Positions 8,168 through 16,851 of a stretch of 64,000 nt of DNA are shown piece by piece (the stretch's first letter is position 1; every line of letters begins with the position of its first letter). The notes below the pieces were generated by a model. The model worked only from the letters and a program-made list of their open reading frames with translations, ran no database searches and had not been told where the DNA came from. The DNA lies in NCBI GenBank assembly GCA_046349395.1, contig JAXMCK010000004.1, positions 620,001-684,000 on the forward strand, read 5' to 3'. A program made the translations under genes and the position numbers. The stretch is from JAXMCK01 sp046349395 (GTDB lineage Bacteria > Pseudomonadota > Alphaproteobacteria > Geminicoccales > Geminicoccaceae).

Positions 8168-9607
8168 TCAGCCGAGACCGGCCTGCTGCAGCTGGCTGTC
8201 GATGCTGGCAGCCAGAGCGTCGAGGCCCTCGTCGACGCCTACTTCCTTCGCCACCATCTTCTGCAGGGTGGCCGCCCACTCGGTGGTCACTGCTTCGAAC
8301 AGCGGCTGCGGGGTGAAGTAGATCTTCGAGCCCGGGGCCGAGGCGTCGAACTGGGCGAGGTAGCCCGGGTACGACTTGTCGATGCGGGCGCGGAACTGCT
8401 CGTCCTTCCAGACCGAGGCGCGGACCGGGTTGACGAAGTCCATCGTACGCGCACCGAACAGACCGTGCTCGGCCGATGTCGCCCACTGCATCCAGTACCA
8501 GGTGGCGTCGTGGTCGGCGCTGAAGTTGCTCATGGCGAGCGACCAGATCCAGACGTTCGGCGTGGGGGCCGAGGCTTTCGGGTCCGGGGCGAAGGCGTGG
8601 AAGCCCAGATTGCCGGCCTCCTTGTTGCCCGTCCCGTTCATGAAGTAGCCCAGGATGTCGGCGTCGAAGATCTGTGCCGAGGCACCGGCCCCGAGGTCCG
8701 TGCCGACCTGGTACCAAGTATAGGTCGACCAGTTCTTCGGGCCGCCGTTCTGGATCATGTCGACCCAGAGCTTCGTCATCTCCTTGCCGGCGGCACTGTT
8801 CATCGCCGCCTTCAGCTTGCCGTCGGTGACCTCGAAGTCCTTGGCGCCGTAGTTGGCGAAGGACGACAGGTAGCCCGGGTGGATCGTCGCCCAGGAGCGC
8901 GAGCCGCGGACACCGACGCCGTAATAGCCCTTGCCCGAGGCCGAGATCGCCTTCGCCTGCTCGACCAGCTCCGGCAGGTTCTTGGCCGGCTGGATCTTCT
9001 GCTCGTCGAAGAACTTGCGGTTGTAGGTAATCGAGTTCAGCTCGAAGCCCCATGGGATCGCCCACTGCTTCGAGCCCTCGCCGCCGAGGGCCGCACCCGG
9101 GACGCCGGACCAGGCCGTCGAGGCCCGCAGGTTCGGCAGGAGGTCGTCCCAATTGTAGTTGGGGTTCGTCTTCGATGCGTCGCCGATGAACTCGGCCATG
9201 TCCATGATCCAGCCGGCAGGCCCGTACTGCCAGGTCTGGTAGGCGCCGGTCATGAACGCGTCGTACTGGCTGCTGCCGCTGGAGAGGGCCGCACCCACCT
9301 TGTCGAAGTACACGTCCTCCGGGAAGATGTCGTACTTGACGTCCATCCCCGTCATTTCCTTGAACGCCGGCAGGTTGGCGATCATGGCGTCGGCGTAGGG
9401 ATGCTTGTTCAAGAGCAGGCTGACGGTCTTGCCGCTGTGCTTCTTCCAGTCGAAGTCGGCGGCCATCGCCCGCGTGGTGGCCTGGCCGACCAGATAGTTG
9501 GCGGCCACGGCACCCACGCCGAGCTGGCCCATGCGCCGCATCAGCTCGCGGCGGTCGATCCGCTTCTCGGCGAACGCCTTGGCGGCGTCCTTCGCCTTCT
9601 CGTACAT
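8168..9607 (-). CDS. ABC transporter extracellular solute-binding protein (polyol/sugar)
   Basis: A 479-residue protein of the family-1 extracellular solute-binding fold. The N-terminus carries a twin-arginine-like signal (DRRELMRRMGQLGVGA) and a cleavage site near TTRAMAAD, so it is probably exported folded to the periplasm. The body has the usual two-lobe pattern, with ligand-lobe segments such as WAIPWGFELNSITYNRKFFD. It is the first structural gene after the SorC regulator and is followed by a hairpin at 8135-8160. Together with two permeases and two ATPases it forms a GlpV-STPQ-like importer. The ligand is probably a polyol, judged from the operon's kinase and dehydrogenase. Confidence 0.9.
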   Translation of the reverse strand: MYEKAKDAAKAFAEKRIDRRELMRRMGQLGVGAVAANYLVGQATTRAMAADFDWKKHSGKTVSLLLNKHPYADAMIANLPAFKEMTGMDVKYDIFPEDVYFDKVGAALSSGSSQYDAFMTGAYQTWQYGPAGWIMDMAEFIGDASKTNPNYNWDDLLPNLRASTAWSGVPGAALGGEGSKQWAIPWGFELNSITYNRKFFDEQKIQPAKNLPELVEQAKAISASGKGYYGVGVRGSRSWATIHPGYLSSFANYGAKDFEVTDGKLKAAMNSAAGKEMTKLWVDMIQNGGPKNWSTYTWYQVGTDLGAGASAQIFDADILGYFMNGTGNKEAGNLGFHAFAPDPKASAPTPNVWIWSLAMSNFSADHDATWYWMQWATSAEHGLFGARTMDFVNPVRASVWKDEQFRARIDKSYPGYLAQFDASAPGSKIYFTPQPLFEAVTTEWAATLQKMVAKEVGVDEGLDALAASIDSQLQQAGLG

Positions 9608-9622
9608 CCGTCGCTCTCCCTG

Positions 9623-10612
9623 TTACGCGACCTTCGCCCGGGTCGGCGTCCTGACGGGACCATGCCCCGGTTCCCGGACGGCCGCCAGCCGCCGGGCCGT
9701 AGACTCGTCGGTGATCAGACCCGTGATCACCCGTCCCCGCAACACGGCGTCGATGGCGGCGGCCTTGGCCGGCCCCCCAGCGATCGCCACGACCTCCTTG
9801 CCGGCGAGTGCCTGCAGCGGCATCGCCACCGCCCGCCGGCACACCTCGGCATCGACCGGGTTGCCGAACCGGTCGATGAACTGACCCAGCAGCTCACCCA
9901 TGGCACCCGAGGCTTCAAGCTCCGCATACTCCGCCGGCGTGACCATGCCGGTCTCGCGCAGATGCGCCTCGGGCCCAAGCTCGCCGATCCCAACGAGGCA
10001 CAGCGTGGCCTTCGCCGCCAGATCCATGACCTGACGCAGGCTGCGCTGCGCCATCAGCACCTCGCGGTCCTCCAGGCTGTCGGCGAAGAACGGGGCTGGC
10101 ATGAAGTAGCCCTCGCCACCGGTCACGGCGACGAGGCGATGGATGACGTCGAACGGATTGGCCGAGGCCTGGCGGGTCAGGCTGCCCAACAGCGACACGA
10201 AGCGCGTCCCGTTGCTCGGGACGCGGGGCAGTTCCTGGGCCACGGCGGCCAGCGTGCGCCCGTGCCCGACGGCGATCACCTCGGGCGGATCGCTCTCCAG
10301 GACGCGGCAGAGATAATGGGCGCCGGCCGAAGCCAATGATCGCAGCGGCAGACCTTGCTCGCCGAGATCGGGGACCACAGTGACGAAGTGCAGGCCGTAG
10401 CGCCGCTTGAGCCGATCCTCGAACTCGACGCACTCCGCCACGCTGCCTTCGACGAAGACACGGATGAGGCCCGCGCGCTGGGCGGCGGCGATGAGGCGGG
10501 TCACCTTCACCCGGGACACGCCGAGCCGTGCCGCGATCTCTTCCTGCGTCAGGCCGCCCACATAGGACAGCCACGCCGCACGCGTCGCGAGACTGAGCTC
10601 GATGTCTTGCAC
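9623..10612 (-). CDS. SorC-family (EryD-like) transcriptional regulator
   Basis: A 329-residue regulator with an N-terminal helix-turn-helix (LTQEEIAARLGVSRVKVTRLI) and a C-terminal sugar-phosphate sensing domain containing VIAVGHGRTLAAVAQEL and IAGGPAKAAAIDAVL. I choose the GTG at 10612 (VQDIELSLATRAAW) because GGGAGG lies 8 bases before it. A longer TTG start at 10675 would overlap the -35 box of the promoter at 10647-10675. The SorC family includes EryD, the erythritol operon repressor. It is the first gene of the nine-gene operon and probably represses it until a phosphorylated intermediate is present. Confidence 0.88.
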   Translation of the reverse strand: MQDIELSLATRAAWLSYVGGLTQEEIAARLGVSRVKVTRLIAAAQRAGLIRVFVEGSVAECVEFEDRLKRRYGLHFVTVVPDLGEQGLPLRSLASAGAHYLCRVLESDPPEVIAVGHGRTLAAVAQELPRVPSNGTRFVSLLGSLTRQASANPFDVIHRLVAVTGGEGYFMPAPFFADSLEDREVLMAQRSLRQVMDLAAKATLCLVGIGELGPEAHLRETGMVTPAEYAELEASGAMGELLGQFIDRFGNPVDAEVCRRAVAMPLQALAGKEVVAIAGGPAKAAAIDAVLRGRVITGLITDESTARRLAAVREPGHGPVRTPTRAKVA

Positions 10613-10646
10613 CGACCGGGGGCCTCCCTGTGACCCTGTTGCCGAT

Positions 10647-10675
10647 GTTGTAGTGCGGAGTGAACCTTTCTTCAA
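10647..10675 (-). promoter_or_regulatory. Predicted sigma-70-type promoter of the polyol operon
   Basis: On the minus strand TTGAAG and TACAAC are separated by exactly 17 bases, a good match to -35 and -10 boxes. The predicted start of transcription falls near 10640, about 25-30 bases before the chosen GTG start at 10612. It would drive the regulator and the eight genes that follow. It also explains the 166-base gap to the divergent isomerase gene. No palindromic operator is obvious to me in the gap. Confidence 0.5.
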
Positions 10676-10778
10676 GCGCTGAACGATCGTGCAGCCACGC
10701 CGGCGGGCTTTCGGCGGACGGTGGAAGGACTATGGTCGCGCGAAGGCCCGGACGAGAAGGGCTGTGGGAGGCCGTTCG

Positions 10779-11627
10779 ATGAAGCTAGCCTTCAATCTCC
10801 TCTTGTGGACGACCCATGTCACGCAGGAACATTTCCCGCTCTTCGCCGAGTTGAAGCGTAGCGGATACGACGGCGTCGAGATCCCCATCTTCGAAGGCAC
10901 CCCGGAGCACTTCCGGACCGTCGGATCCGTGGCCGCGGACCAGGGGCTTCCCGTGTCGGCCGTGACCGTGCTGCCCGACGCGGAGCACAATGCCGCTTCC
11001 GCCGATCCGGCCGCCCGGGCCGGTGCTCTGGAGCGCATGAAATGGGCGATCGACTGCCTGCAGGCGGCCAACGGGACGCTGCTCTGTGGGCCGTTCTACC
11101 AGCCGCTCGGCGAGTTCACCGGCGAGCCGCCGACTTCCGCCGAGCGCAAGGGCGTGGTCGAGGTGCACAAGGCGGCGGCGGACTATGCGGCGGCCGCCGG
11201 CATCAGGCTCGGGGTGGAGCCACTGAACCGGTTCGAGTGCCATGTGCTGAACACAGCCGCGGACGGTGCGGAGCTCGTGCGGCAAGTCGGCAAGCCGAAC
11301 TATGGCATGCTCTACGACACGTTCCACGCCAACATCGAGGAGAAGGACCCGGTAGGGGCCATCGGCCGGAACCTCGCCGAGATCAATCACGTCCACTTGG
11401 CCGAGAACGACCGCGGCACGCCGGGCAAGGGGCACGTGCCCTGGAAGGAGACGCTACGCGCCTTCAAGCAGGGCGGCTATGACGGCTGGTTCGCGATCGA
11501 GGCCTTCGGCCGGGCACTCCCAGCACTGGCGGCGGCGACGCGCGTCTGGCGCGACTTCTTCCCCAATCGCGAGGAGGTCTACCGACACGGCCACGACTTC
11601 CTGCGGGAGACCTGGGCGAGGGTCTAG
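10779..11627 (+). CDS. Sugar (phosphate) isomerase/epimerase, D-tagatose 3-epimerase / hydroxypyruvate isomerase type
   Basis: A 282-residue TIM-barrel protein of the xylose-isomerase-like (AP endonuclease 2) family. The ATG at 10779 is preceded by GGGAGG at 10766-10771. The metal and catalytic positions of D-tagatose/D-psicose 3-epimerases can be followed: Glu in LGVEPLNRFECHVLNT, Asp and His in LYDTFHANIEEKD, His in HVHLAENDRGTPGKGH and the final Glu in FAIEAFGR. It is divergent from the polyol operon and could supply the epimerisation step that EryC performs in erythritol pathways. The stop shares the CTAG tetranucleotide with the stop of the convergent membrane protein. Confidence 0.85.
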   Translation: MKLAFNLLLWTTHVTQEHFPLFAELKRSGYDGVEIPIFEGTPEHFRTVGSVAADQGLPVSAVTVLPDAEHNAASADPAARAGALERMKWAIDCLQAANGTLLCGPFYQPLGEFTGEPPTSAERKGVVEVHKAAADYAAAAGIRLGVEPLNRFECHVLNTAADGAELVRQVGKPNYGMLYDTFHANIEEKDPVGAIGRNLAEINHVHLAENDRGTPGKGHVPWKETLRAFKQGGYDGWFAIEAFGRALPALAAATRVWRDFFPNREEVYRHGHDFLRETWARV

Positions 11628-13081
11628 GGCGCTTTCGGGCAGGGGCCGGTCGCACGGCGGTAGAGGACGTAGGGTTCGGTCACGCCGTCGTCGAAACGCG
11701 CCACCTCGCGATAGGCATGGGCCGCCAGAACGTCGGCATCGAGGGGGCGGGCGCTGACGAGATTGACGCAAGGGCCGAACGCGTCGGCGTCGGTCAGCGT
11801 GGCCGCAAGGTCCACCGGTTCGGTCCGCGCCGCGTCGAGCCGGACGAACGAGCCGAAGCGACGGCCCTCCGCGTAGTAGGCGCTGTCGCGTTCGAGGTAG
11901 CCGACCACGGTGACGACGGCTGTATCGCCGACCCCGACGAGCGGATCGACCGCCCAGCCCTGCGCCCTCAGGTAGTCCGCGACGCTCTTACCGTTCGAGT
12001 AGGTCCCGGCGAGGTCGATCGCGGCGGCGCGCAAGCCGATGGACGCCTGCACCAGCAGAACGAGCACGAAGAGTCCGCGGGGCAGCAGATCGCCCGACCC
12101 GCGGAGCCGGGACAGCCACACGGTGGCCAGCAGGATTACGAAGAAGAGCCCGTGATGCCAGACATGGCCGGGATACTTGACGTAGAGAAAGGCTAGGATG
12201 CCCCCGGTCGAGATCGCCAGGAACAGGGTCGCCGCCGGACTCCGTCGCCAACGCATCAGCATGACCGCGCAGAGCAGTGCTGCGACGACCGCGGCCGCGC
12301 GGTTGAGCGGCAGGATCGTCGGCACGATCATGCCGCCGAGTGCTCGGAAGGTCGTTGCGAATCGCTTCCAGTTCGGCGCGAAGAACCATTCGGTGGCGAA
12401 GCCGGAGTCCGCCGGCGGAACCATACTCAGTGCCGCACCCGCGACGCCGAGGCCGACGATCACGAGGGCGCAGATGTCTGCAGCCGTTGCCGGCTCCCGG
12501 CTCGAGAGACGGTCGAGCGCCACGAAGGCGACGGCACCGATCGCCACGATCAGAAACAGCACGTGCACCTGGGCTAGAAGCGCCAGAGCCACGGCGAGCG
12601 GCAGCGTGCCTCGTCTGTTCCGTCCGAAGAGCGCGCAGAACGCGAACAGGAGAAGGCAGCCCAGCATGTAGCCGCGCGACTTCACCCCGTATTCGAAGAG
12701 GAGATAGTAGCCGAACGGCAGGAGCAGCAGTTCGGAGCGGCGGAACGGTCCGCGAAGGATCAGCACGGCCATGGCGGCAACGGAGATCACCCAGGCCGCC
12801 ACCTGCATCAGGCGGGGGTCGCGTCCGAGTGCCGAGACCGGCAGCAGGATCAGATGCCAGAGAAGCGGATGGCCCTCGTAACGCCTGTTCCAGACCAGAT
12901 CGGCGATGCCGTGGCTGTCGCGTGCGATCAGCCAGGCCTGGATCTCGTCGCGCCACATCTCGTGGCGGCTCATGGTCAGCGCCACGACCAGCGCATAGAG
13001 GACGAGCAGCCCGCCCTTGAACCATGCGGCGGGCACGCGATCGAGCCGGGTGTCGATGCGGTCCAGAAGGCCCAGCATCAT
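11624..13081 (-). CDS. Multi-spanning membrane protein, GT-C-type glycosyltransferase-like
   Basis: A 485-residue integral membrane protein with roughly ten hydrophobic segments. The first large loop after helix 1 contains the acidic pair in MWRDEIQAWLIARD, which resembles the DE-type catalytic motif of GT-C transferases using lipid-linked sugars (ArnT/PMT/Alg fold). The C-terminal ~120 residues look soluble and periplasmic. It lies downstream of a GLF-like FAD protein, 13 bases apart on the same strand, so it may transfer a sugar from a polyprenyl phosphate. No specific family is recognised; the GT-C call is inferred from topology and the DE motif. Confidence 0.6.
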   Translation of the reverse strand: MMLGLLDRIDTRLDRVPAAWFKGGLLVLYALVVALTMSRHEMWRDEIQAWLIARDSHGIADLVWNRRYEGHPLLWHLILLPVSALGRDPRLMQVAAWVISVAAMAVLILRGPFRRSELLLLPFGYYLLFEYGVKSRGYMLGCLLLFAFCALFGRNRRGTLPLAVALALLAQVHVLFLIVAIGAVAFVALDRLSSREPATAADICALVIVGLGVAGAALSMVPPADSGFATEWFFAPNWKRFATTFRALGGMIVPTILPLNRAAAVVAALLCAVMLMRWRRSPAATLFLAISTGGILAFLYVKYPGHVWHHGLFFVILLATVWLSRLRGSGDLLPRGLFVLVLLVQASIGLRAAAIDLAGTYSNGKSVADYLRAQGWAVDPLVGVGDTAVVTVVGYLERDSAYYAEGRRFGSFVRLDAARTEPVDLAATLTDADAFGPCVNLVSARPLDADVLAAHAYREVARFDDGVTEPYVLYRRATGPCPKAP

Positions 13082-13094
13082 CGCGAGCCGAGCG

Positions 13095-14531
13095 TCAGGC
13101 CGGTGCTGCGCTTTCGACGAGACCGGTGGCGTCGATCACCGCCTCTTCCTGGTAGGTGTCATAGTCGGTGTTGATCGCCCAGAGATCGTGACCGGCACCC
13201 TGCATGATGTTCTCCGCAGCCAGCAGGCCCATCAGGATGCTGTGATCCTGATTGTTGTACTTGAACGACCCGTAGCGCCCGATCGGCCAGAGGTTCGCGA
13301 ACTTGCGCAGATGTTCGACGATGGGGTCGAGTGCCGCCTTGTACCCGCTGGCATAGACGGGATAGCAGCGTGGCAGGCGGACAACGTGGCCGCCGATCAC
13401 GGGCTGGCCGGCGAGCAGCGAAATCTCCCGCAACTCGCGGGTGGCCCGATCGACCAGGGTGGCATCAGCCTCGGTCCAGATCGCGTCTTCGTCGTAGCAC
13501 CAGTATTCGCAGGCCAGCACGGACGAGCGCTGCTCCCCGTAGAGTTCGGGCACCCAGTTGCGGAAGTTGGTGACACGCCCCGTACCCACCGATGGCGCAT
13601 GGACGTAGACCCACTGGTCCTTGAACAGATCCACGGCCTCGACGTGCAGGAACACCAGAATGGTGTTGCGGTAGCGCAGGTTGGCCGTGGCGCGTTCCAC
13701 CTCTGCCGGCAGGGTGCCCAGGCCGCGAACGAGATGCGTGAGCGGCATGGTCGAGACCACATGGTCGAACGCCAGCGGAGGTCCGTCCGTCGGCTCGATC
13801 CCGATGACGGTCGAGCCGTCCGTCGCAACCTTACGGATCGGCCGCGAGAGGTGGACCTTGCCGCCGGCCTCGACGACGGCGCGGCTCATCCGCTCGTAGA
13901 CCTCGCCGGTGCCGGCCGTGGGGTAGGCGAACAGGTCGACCAGCGTGCGGTGGCTGCCCTTGTTCAGGCCCAGCATGTCCCGGACCGCTTCGCCCAGCGA
14001 GAAGCCCTTGATCCGCTGGGCGGCGAAGTCGGCGTCGAGCTCGTGGCAAGGGATGCCCCAGAGCTTCTCGCTGTAGGACTTGAAGAACATCTCGTAGAGC
14101 TGCCGGCCGAAGCGCGAGACGACCCAGTCCTCGAAGGTCCGGATGCTCTCGGGCGGACAGCTCGGGCTCAGGAGTTCTCTAGCGTAGCTCGCGAGACAAG
14201 CTGCGGCGCGGCCCGGACCCATGGTCCGCAGCGCGTTCGTCGCACGCAGCGGATAATCGTAGAAGCGCCCGCCGTAGAAGATGCGGGTGCAGCGCTCGAC
14301 CATACGGTAGTCGCGGCCGATCACCTCCAGCCACAGGCGATTGACCCGCGCGTCCTTGCTGAAGAAGCGGTGCGGGCCCATGTCGACGCGCTGGCCCCAG
14401 AGCTCGATCGTGCGCGCGAGACCGCCGACGGTGGAGGACGCCTCGAACAATTCCACCTGAGCGCCGAGCTGCTGAAGTCGGTACGCGGCCGTGAGCCCAG
14501 CCGGCCCGGCACCGATCACCCCGACACGCAT
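13095..14531 (-). CDS. FAD-dependent oxidoreductase related to UDP-galactopyranose mutase / protoporphyrinogen oxidase
   Basis: A 478-residue flavoprotein when started at the ATG whose complement ends at 14531, directly before the Rossmann motif RVGVIGAGPAGLTAAYRL; a longer start at 14558 only adds a basic tail. The segment GGLARTIELWGQRVDMGPHRFFS matches the GLF-like amine-oxidase superfamily, and the C-terminus has the second FAD contact near WPIGRYGSFKYNNQDHS. Such genes often lie beside glycosyltransferases, as here. It could isomerise or oxidise a nucleotide- or lipid-linked sugar. Superfamily is sure; reaction unknown. Confidence 0.8.
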   Translation of the reverse strand: MRVGVIGAGPAGLTAAYRLQQLGAQVELFEASSTVGGLARTIELWGQRVDMGPHRFFSKDARVNRLWLEVIGRDYRMVERCTRIFYGGRFYDYPLRATNALRTMGPGRAAACLASYARELLSPSCPPESIRTFEDWVVSRFGRQLYEMFFKSYSEKLWGIPCHELDADFAAQRIKGFSLGEAVRDMLGLNKGSHRTLVDLFAYPTAGTGEVYERMSRAVVEAGGKVHLSRPIRKVATDGSTVIGIEPTDGPPLAFDHVVSTMPLTHLVRGLGTLPAEVERATANLRYRNTILVFLHVEAVDLFKDQWVYVHAPSVGTGRVTNFRNWVPELYGEQRSSVLACEYWCYDEDAIWTEADATLVDRATRELREISLLAGQPVIGGHVVRLPRCYPVYASGYKAALDPIVEHLRKFANLWPIGRYGSFKYNNQDHSILMGLLAAENIMQGAGHDLWAINTDYDTYQEEAVIDATGLVESAAPA

Positions 14532-14657
14532 TCCGTCCCCTCTTCGTCGGCCCCTCACGAGGCAACTGCCAGGGACCCTACAGGAAGAACCGGCCCCCGT
14601 AACCGGACCGAGCCTCGACGCCGGGGTGAAGCGATGTTTCGGCCACGGCGAGCGGCC

Positions 14658-15578
14658 TCAATAGGTCTCGGGGACGTAGAGCTCGTCCGGTAGGGTCTTG
14701 CGTTCGTAGTTCGGGTCGAACACGCGGTCGGGCAGCACGACGTCCTCGTGCGGGACGTCGGTGTAGGGCACCTGGGTCAAGAGGTGCGCGATGCAGTTGA
14801 GACGCGCGCGCTTCTTGTCGTTGCCTTCGACGATGTACCAGTGCGCCTCGGGAATGTTGGTCCGCTCGAACATTTCCTCCTTGGCCTTGGTGTACTGTTC
14901 CCAGCGAACCCGGGACTGCAGGTCCATCGGGCTCAGCTTCCACTGCTTCATCGGATCGTGGATGCGCATGAGGAAGCGGAGCTGCTGCTCCTGGTCGGTG
15001 ATCGAGAACCAGTACTTCACCACCTTGATGCCGGAGCGGACCAGCATCCGCTCGAACTCCGGCACATCGCGGAAGAACTCCTCGACCTGGTCGGGCGAGG
15101 CGAAGCCCATGACGCGCTCCACGCCGGCGCGGTTATACCATGAGCGGTCGAACAGCACGATCTCGCCGCCGGCCGGAAGATGCGGCACGTAGCGCTGGAA
15201 ATACCACTGCGACCGCTCGCGCTCCGTCGGCGCCGGCAGGGCGACGGTCCGGCAGATGCGCGGGTTCAGCCGCTGCGAGATGCGCTTGATCACGCCTCCC
15301 TTTCCCGCCGAGTCGCGGCCTTCGAAGATGACGACCAGCTTGAACTTCGTATAGGCGACCCAGTCCTGCAGCTTGACCAGCTCGGCCTGCAGGCGGAACA
15401 GCTCGTGAAAGTAGAAGCGCCGCTCGATCTCCGACTTGTGCCGGAGATCGGTGATCTTTTTGAGCTCGGCGGAGACGCGTTCGTCGTCGATCTCCATCTC
15501 GAGCTCTTCGTCGAAGCTGTCCTGAAGCTCGGCATCGACCCAGGACCTCGAGTCTCCGCCGTTCTTGCCTTCGCTCAT
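14658..15578 (-). CDS. ppk2: Polyphosphate kinase 2 (PPK2)
   Basis: A 306-residue PPK2 starting MSEGKNGGDSRSW, with GGAGGGGG just upstream of the ATG; a 42-residue longer frame is not needed. Walker A is FEGRDSAGKGGVIKRI and Walker B lies in VLFDRSWYNRAGVERVMGF; both are diagnostic of the family. The N-terminus is acidic (DEELEMEIDDE). PPK2 enzymes move phosphate between polyphosphate and nucleotides, usually making GTP or ATP from polyphosphate in the cytoplasm. It is divergent from the sugar cluster at 15790. The pst operon lies only 5 kb away, but co-regulation is not shown. Confidence 0.93.
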   Translation of the reverse strand: MSEGKNGGDSRSWVDAELQDSFDEELEMEIDDERVSAELKKITDLRHKSEIERRFYFHELFRLQAELVKLQDWVAYTKFKLVVIFEGRDSAGKGGVIKRISQRLNPRICRTVALPAPTERERSQWYFQRYVPHLPAGGEIVLFDRSWYNRAGVERVMGFASPDQVEEFFRDVPEFERMLVRSGIKVVKYWFSITDQEQQLRFLMRIHDPMKQWKLSPMDLQSRVRWEQYTKAKEEMFERTNIPEAHWYIVEGNDKKRARLNCIAHLLTQVPYTDVPHEDVVLPDRVFDPNYERKTLPDELYVPETY

Positions 15579-15789
15579 CTGGCCCCCTCCGCCGACCCGG
15601 CGACAGCCGCACGTTGCGGCGCGCGTGCCCGGACCGCGCCATTTCCCCTGCGCGGACTCCTGGCGCCGGTTCCGTGCGAGAATGATGACAATCCATGCCT
15701 GCACCGGCCGCCGGCGCTGTAGTCATGCGCCGACCCGTTCGCTAGCCTGCGGTCAAGGAAGCGTCCGAAGACGTCCAGGGAGCGCACGG

Positions 15790-16851
15790 ATGAAGACCAT
15801 CAAGGGCCCGGCCCTGTTTCTCGCCCAGTTCGCCGGCGACAAGGCTCCGTTCAACACCTTCGACGGCATCTGCGGCTGGGCCGCCTCCATCGGCTACGAA
15901 GGGGTCCAGATCCCGGCCTGGGACGGCAGGCTGTTCGATCTCGCCAAGGCTGCCGAGAGCAAGACCTACTGCGACGAGATCATGGGTGTAGCGGCCAAGC
16001 ACGGCCTCGCGATCACCGAGCTCGCCACGCATCTGCAAGGGCAGCTCGTGGCCGTGCATCCGGCCTATGACGAGGGGTTCGACGCGTTCGCCGCACCGCA
16101 TGTGCGCGGCAATCCCAAGGCCCGGCAGGAATGGGCCGTGCAGCAGATGCTGATGGCCGCGAAGGCGTCCCGGCATCTGGGCCTCGACGCCTCGGCGACG
16201 TTCTCGGGCGCCCTCGCCTATCCCTATCTCTATCCCTGGCCGCCGCGGCCCAAGGGTCTGATCGAGACGGCCTTCGACGAGTTGGCGCGGCGCTGGCGGC
16301 CCATTCTCGACGCCTACGACGAGGTCGGCGTGGACGTCTGCTACGAGATCCATCCGGGCGAAGACCTCCTGGACGGGACCTCGTATGAAAAGTTCCTCGG
16401 CAAGGTCGGCAACCACAAACGGGCCTGCATCAACTACGACCCGTCGCACTTCGTGCTGCAGGCGCTGGACTATCTGCAGTTCATCGATTTCTACCACGAG
16501 CGTATCAAGGCCTTCCACGTCAAGGACGCGGAGCTGAACCCGACCGGCAAGCAGGGCGTGTTCTCGGGCTTCGCGGACTGGCCCGAGCGCGCCGGTCGCT
16601 TCCGCTCACCGGGCGACGGCGACGTCAATTTCGGGGCGATCTTCAGCAAGCTCACCCAGTACGGCTATGGCAGCTGGGCCGTCGTCGAGTGGGAATGTTG
16701 CCTGAAGGCACCCGAGCAGGGTGCCGCCGAGTCGGCCGACCTCGTCCGCTCGCACATCATCGAGGCGACCACCGCCAACTTCGAGGACTTCGCCGGCGGC
16801 GGCGCTGCGGACGAAGCCGCCAACCGGCGGGCGCTCGGTCTCGACAGGTGA
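15790..16851 (+). CDS. Sugar phosphate isomerase/epimerase (TIM barrel)
   Basis: A 353-residue xylose-isomerase-like TIM-barrel protein. The ATG at 15790 has GGGAG about 8 bases upstream. Typical elements are the N-terminal strand/helix IGYEGVQIPAWDGRLFD, the metal-ligand Glu in DVCYEIHPGEDLLDG, Asp-His in NYDPSHFVLQALDY, His in KAFHVKDAEL and a final Glu in VVEWECCL. Proteins of this kind are found with Gfo/Idh/MocA dehydrogenases in sugar and inositol catabolism. The next gene starts at an overlapping GTG (GTGA), so translation is coupled. The substrate is not evident. Confidence 0.85.
   Translation: MKTIKGPALFLAQFAGDKAPFNTFDGICGWAASIGYEGVQIPAWDGRLFDLAKAAESKTYCDEIMGVAAKHGLAITELATHLQGQLVAVHPAYDEGFDAFAAPHVRGNPKARQEWAVQQMLMAAKASRHLGLDASATFSGALAYPYLYPWPPRPKGLIETAFDELARRWRPILDAYDEVGVDVCYEIHPGEDLLDGTSYEKFLGKVGNHKRACINYDPSHFVLQALDYLQFIDFYHERIKAFHVKDAELNPTGKQGVFSGFADWPERAGRFRSPGDGDVNFGAIFSKLTQYGYGSWAVVEWECCLKAPEQGAAESADLVRSHIIEATTANFEDFAGGGAADEAANRRALGLDR

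Noticed and set aside
8114..10339. 741-codon open frame on the plus strand
   Set aside because: It lies antisense to the solute-binding protein and the SorC regulator, both clear families. Long antisense frames are common at this GC content, and the translation shows no domain.
10613..10675. TTG start at 10675 for the SorC regulator
   Set aside because: It has no ribosome-binding site and coincides with a predicted -35 box; the GTG at 10612 has GGGAGG upstream and gives a normal N-terminus.
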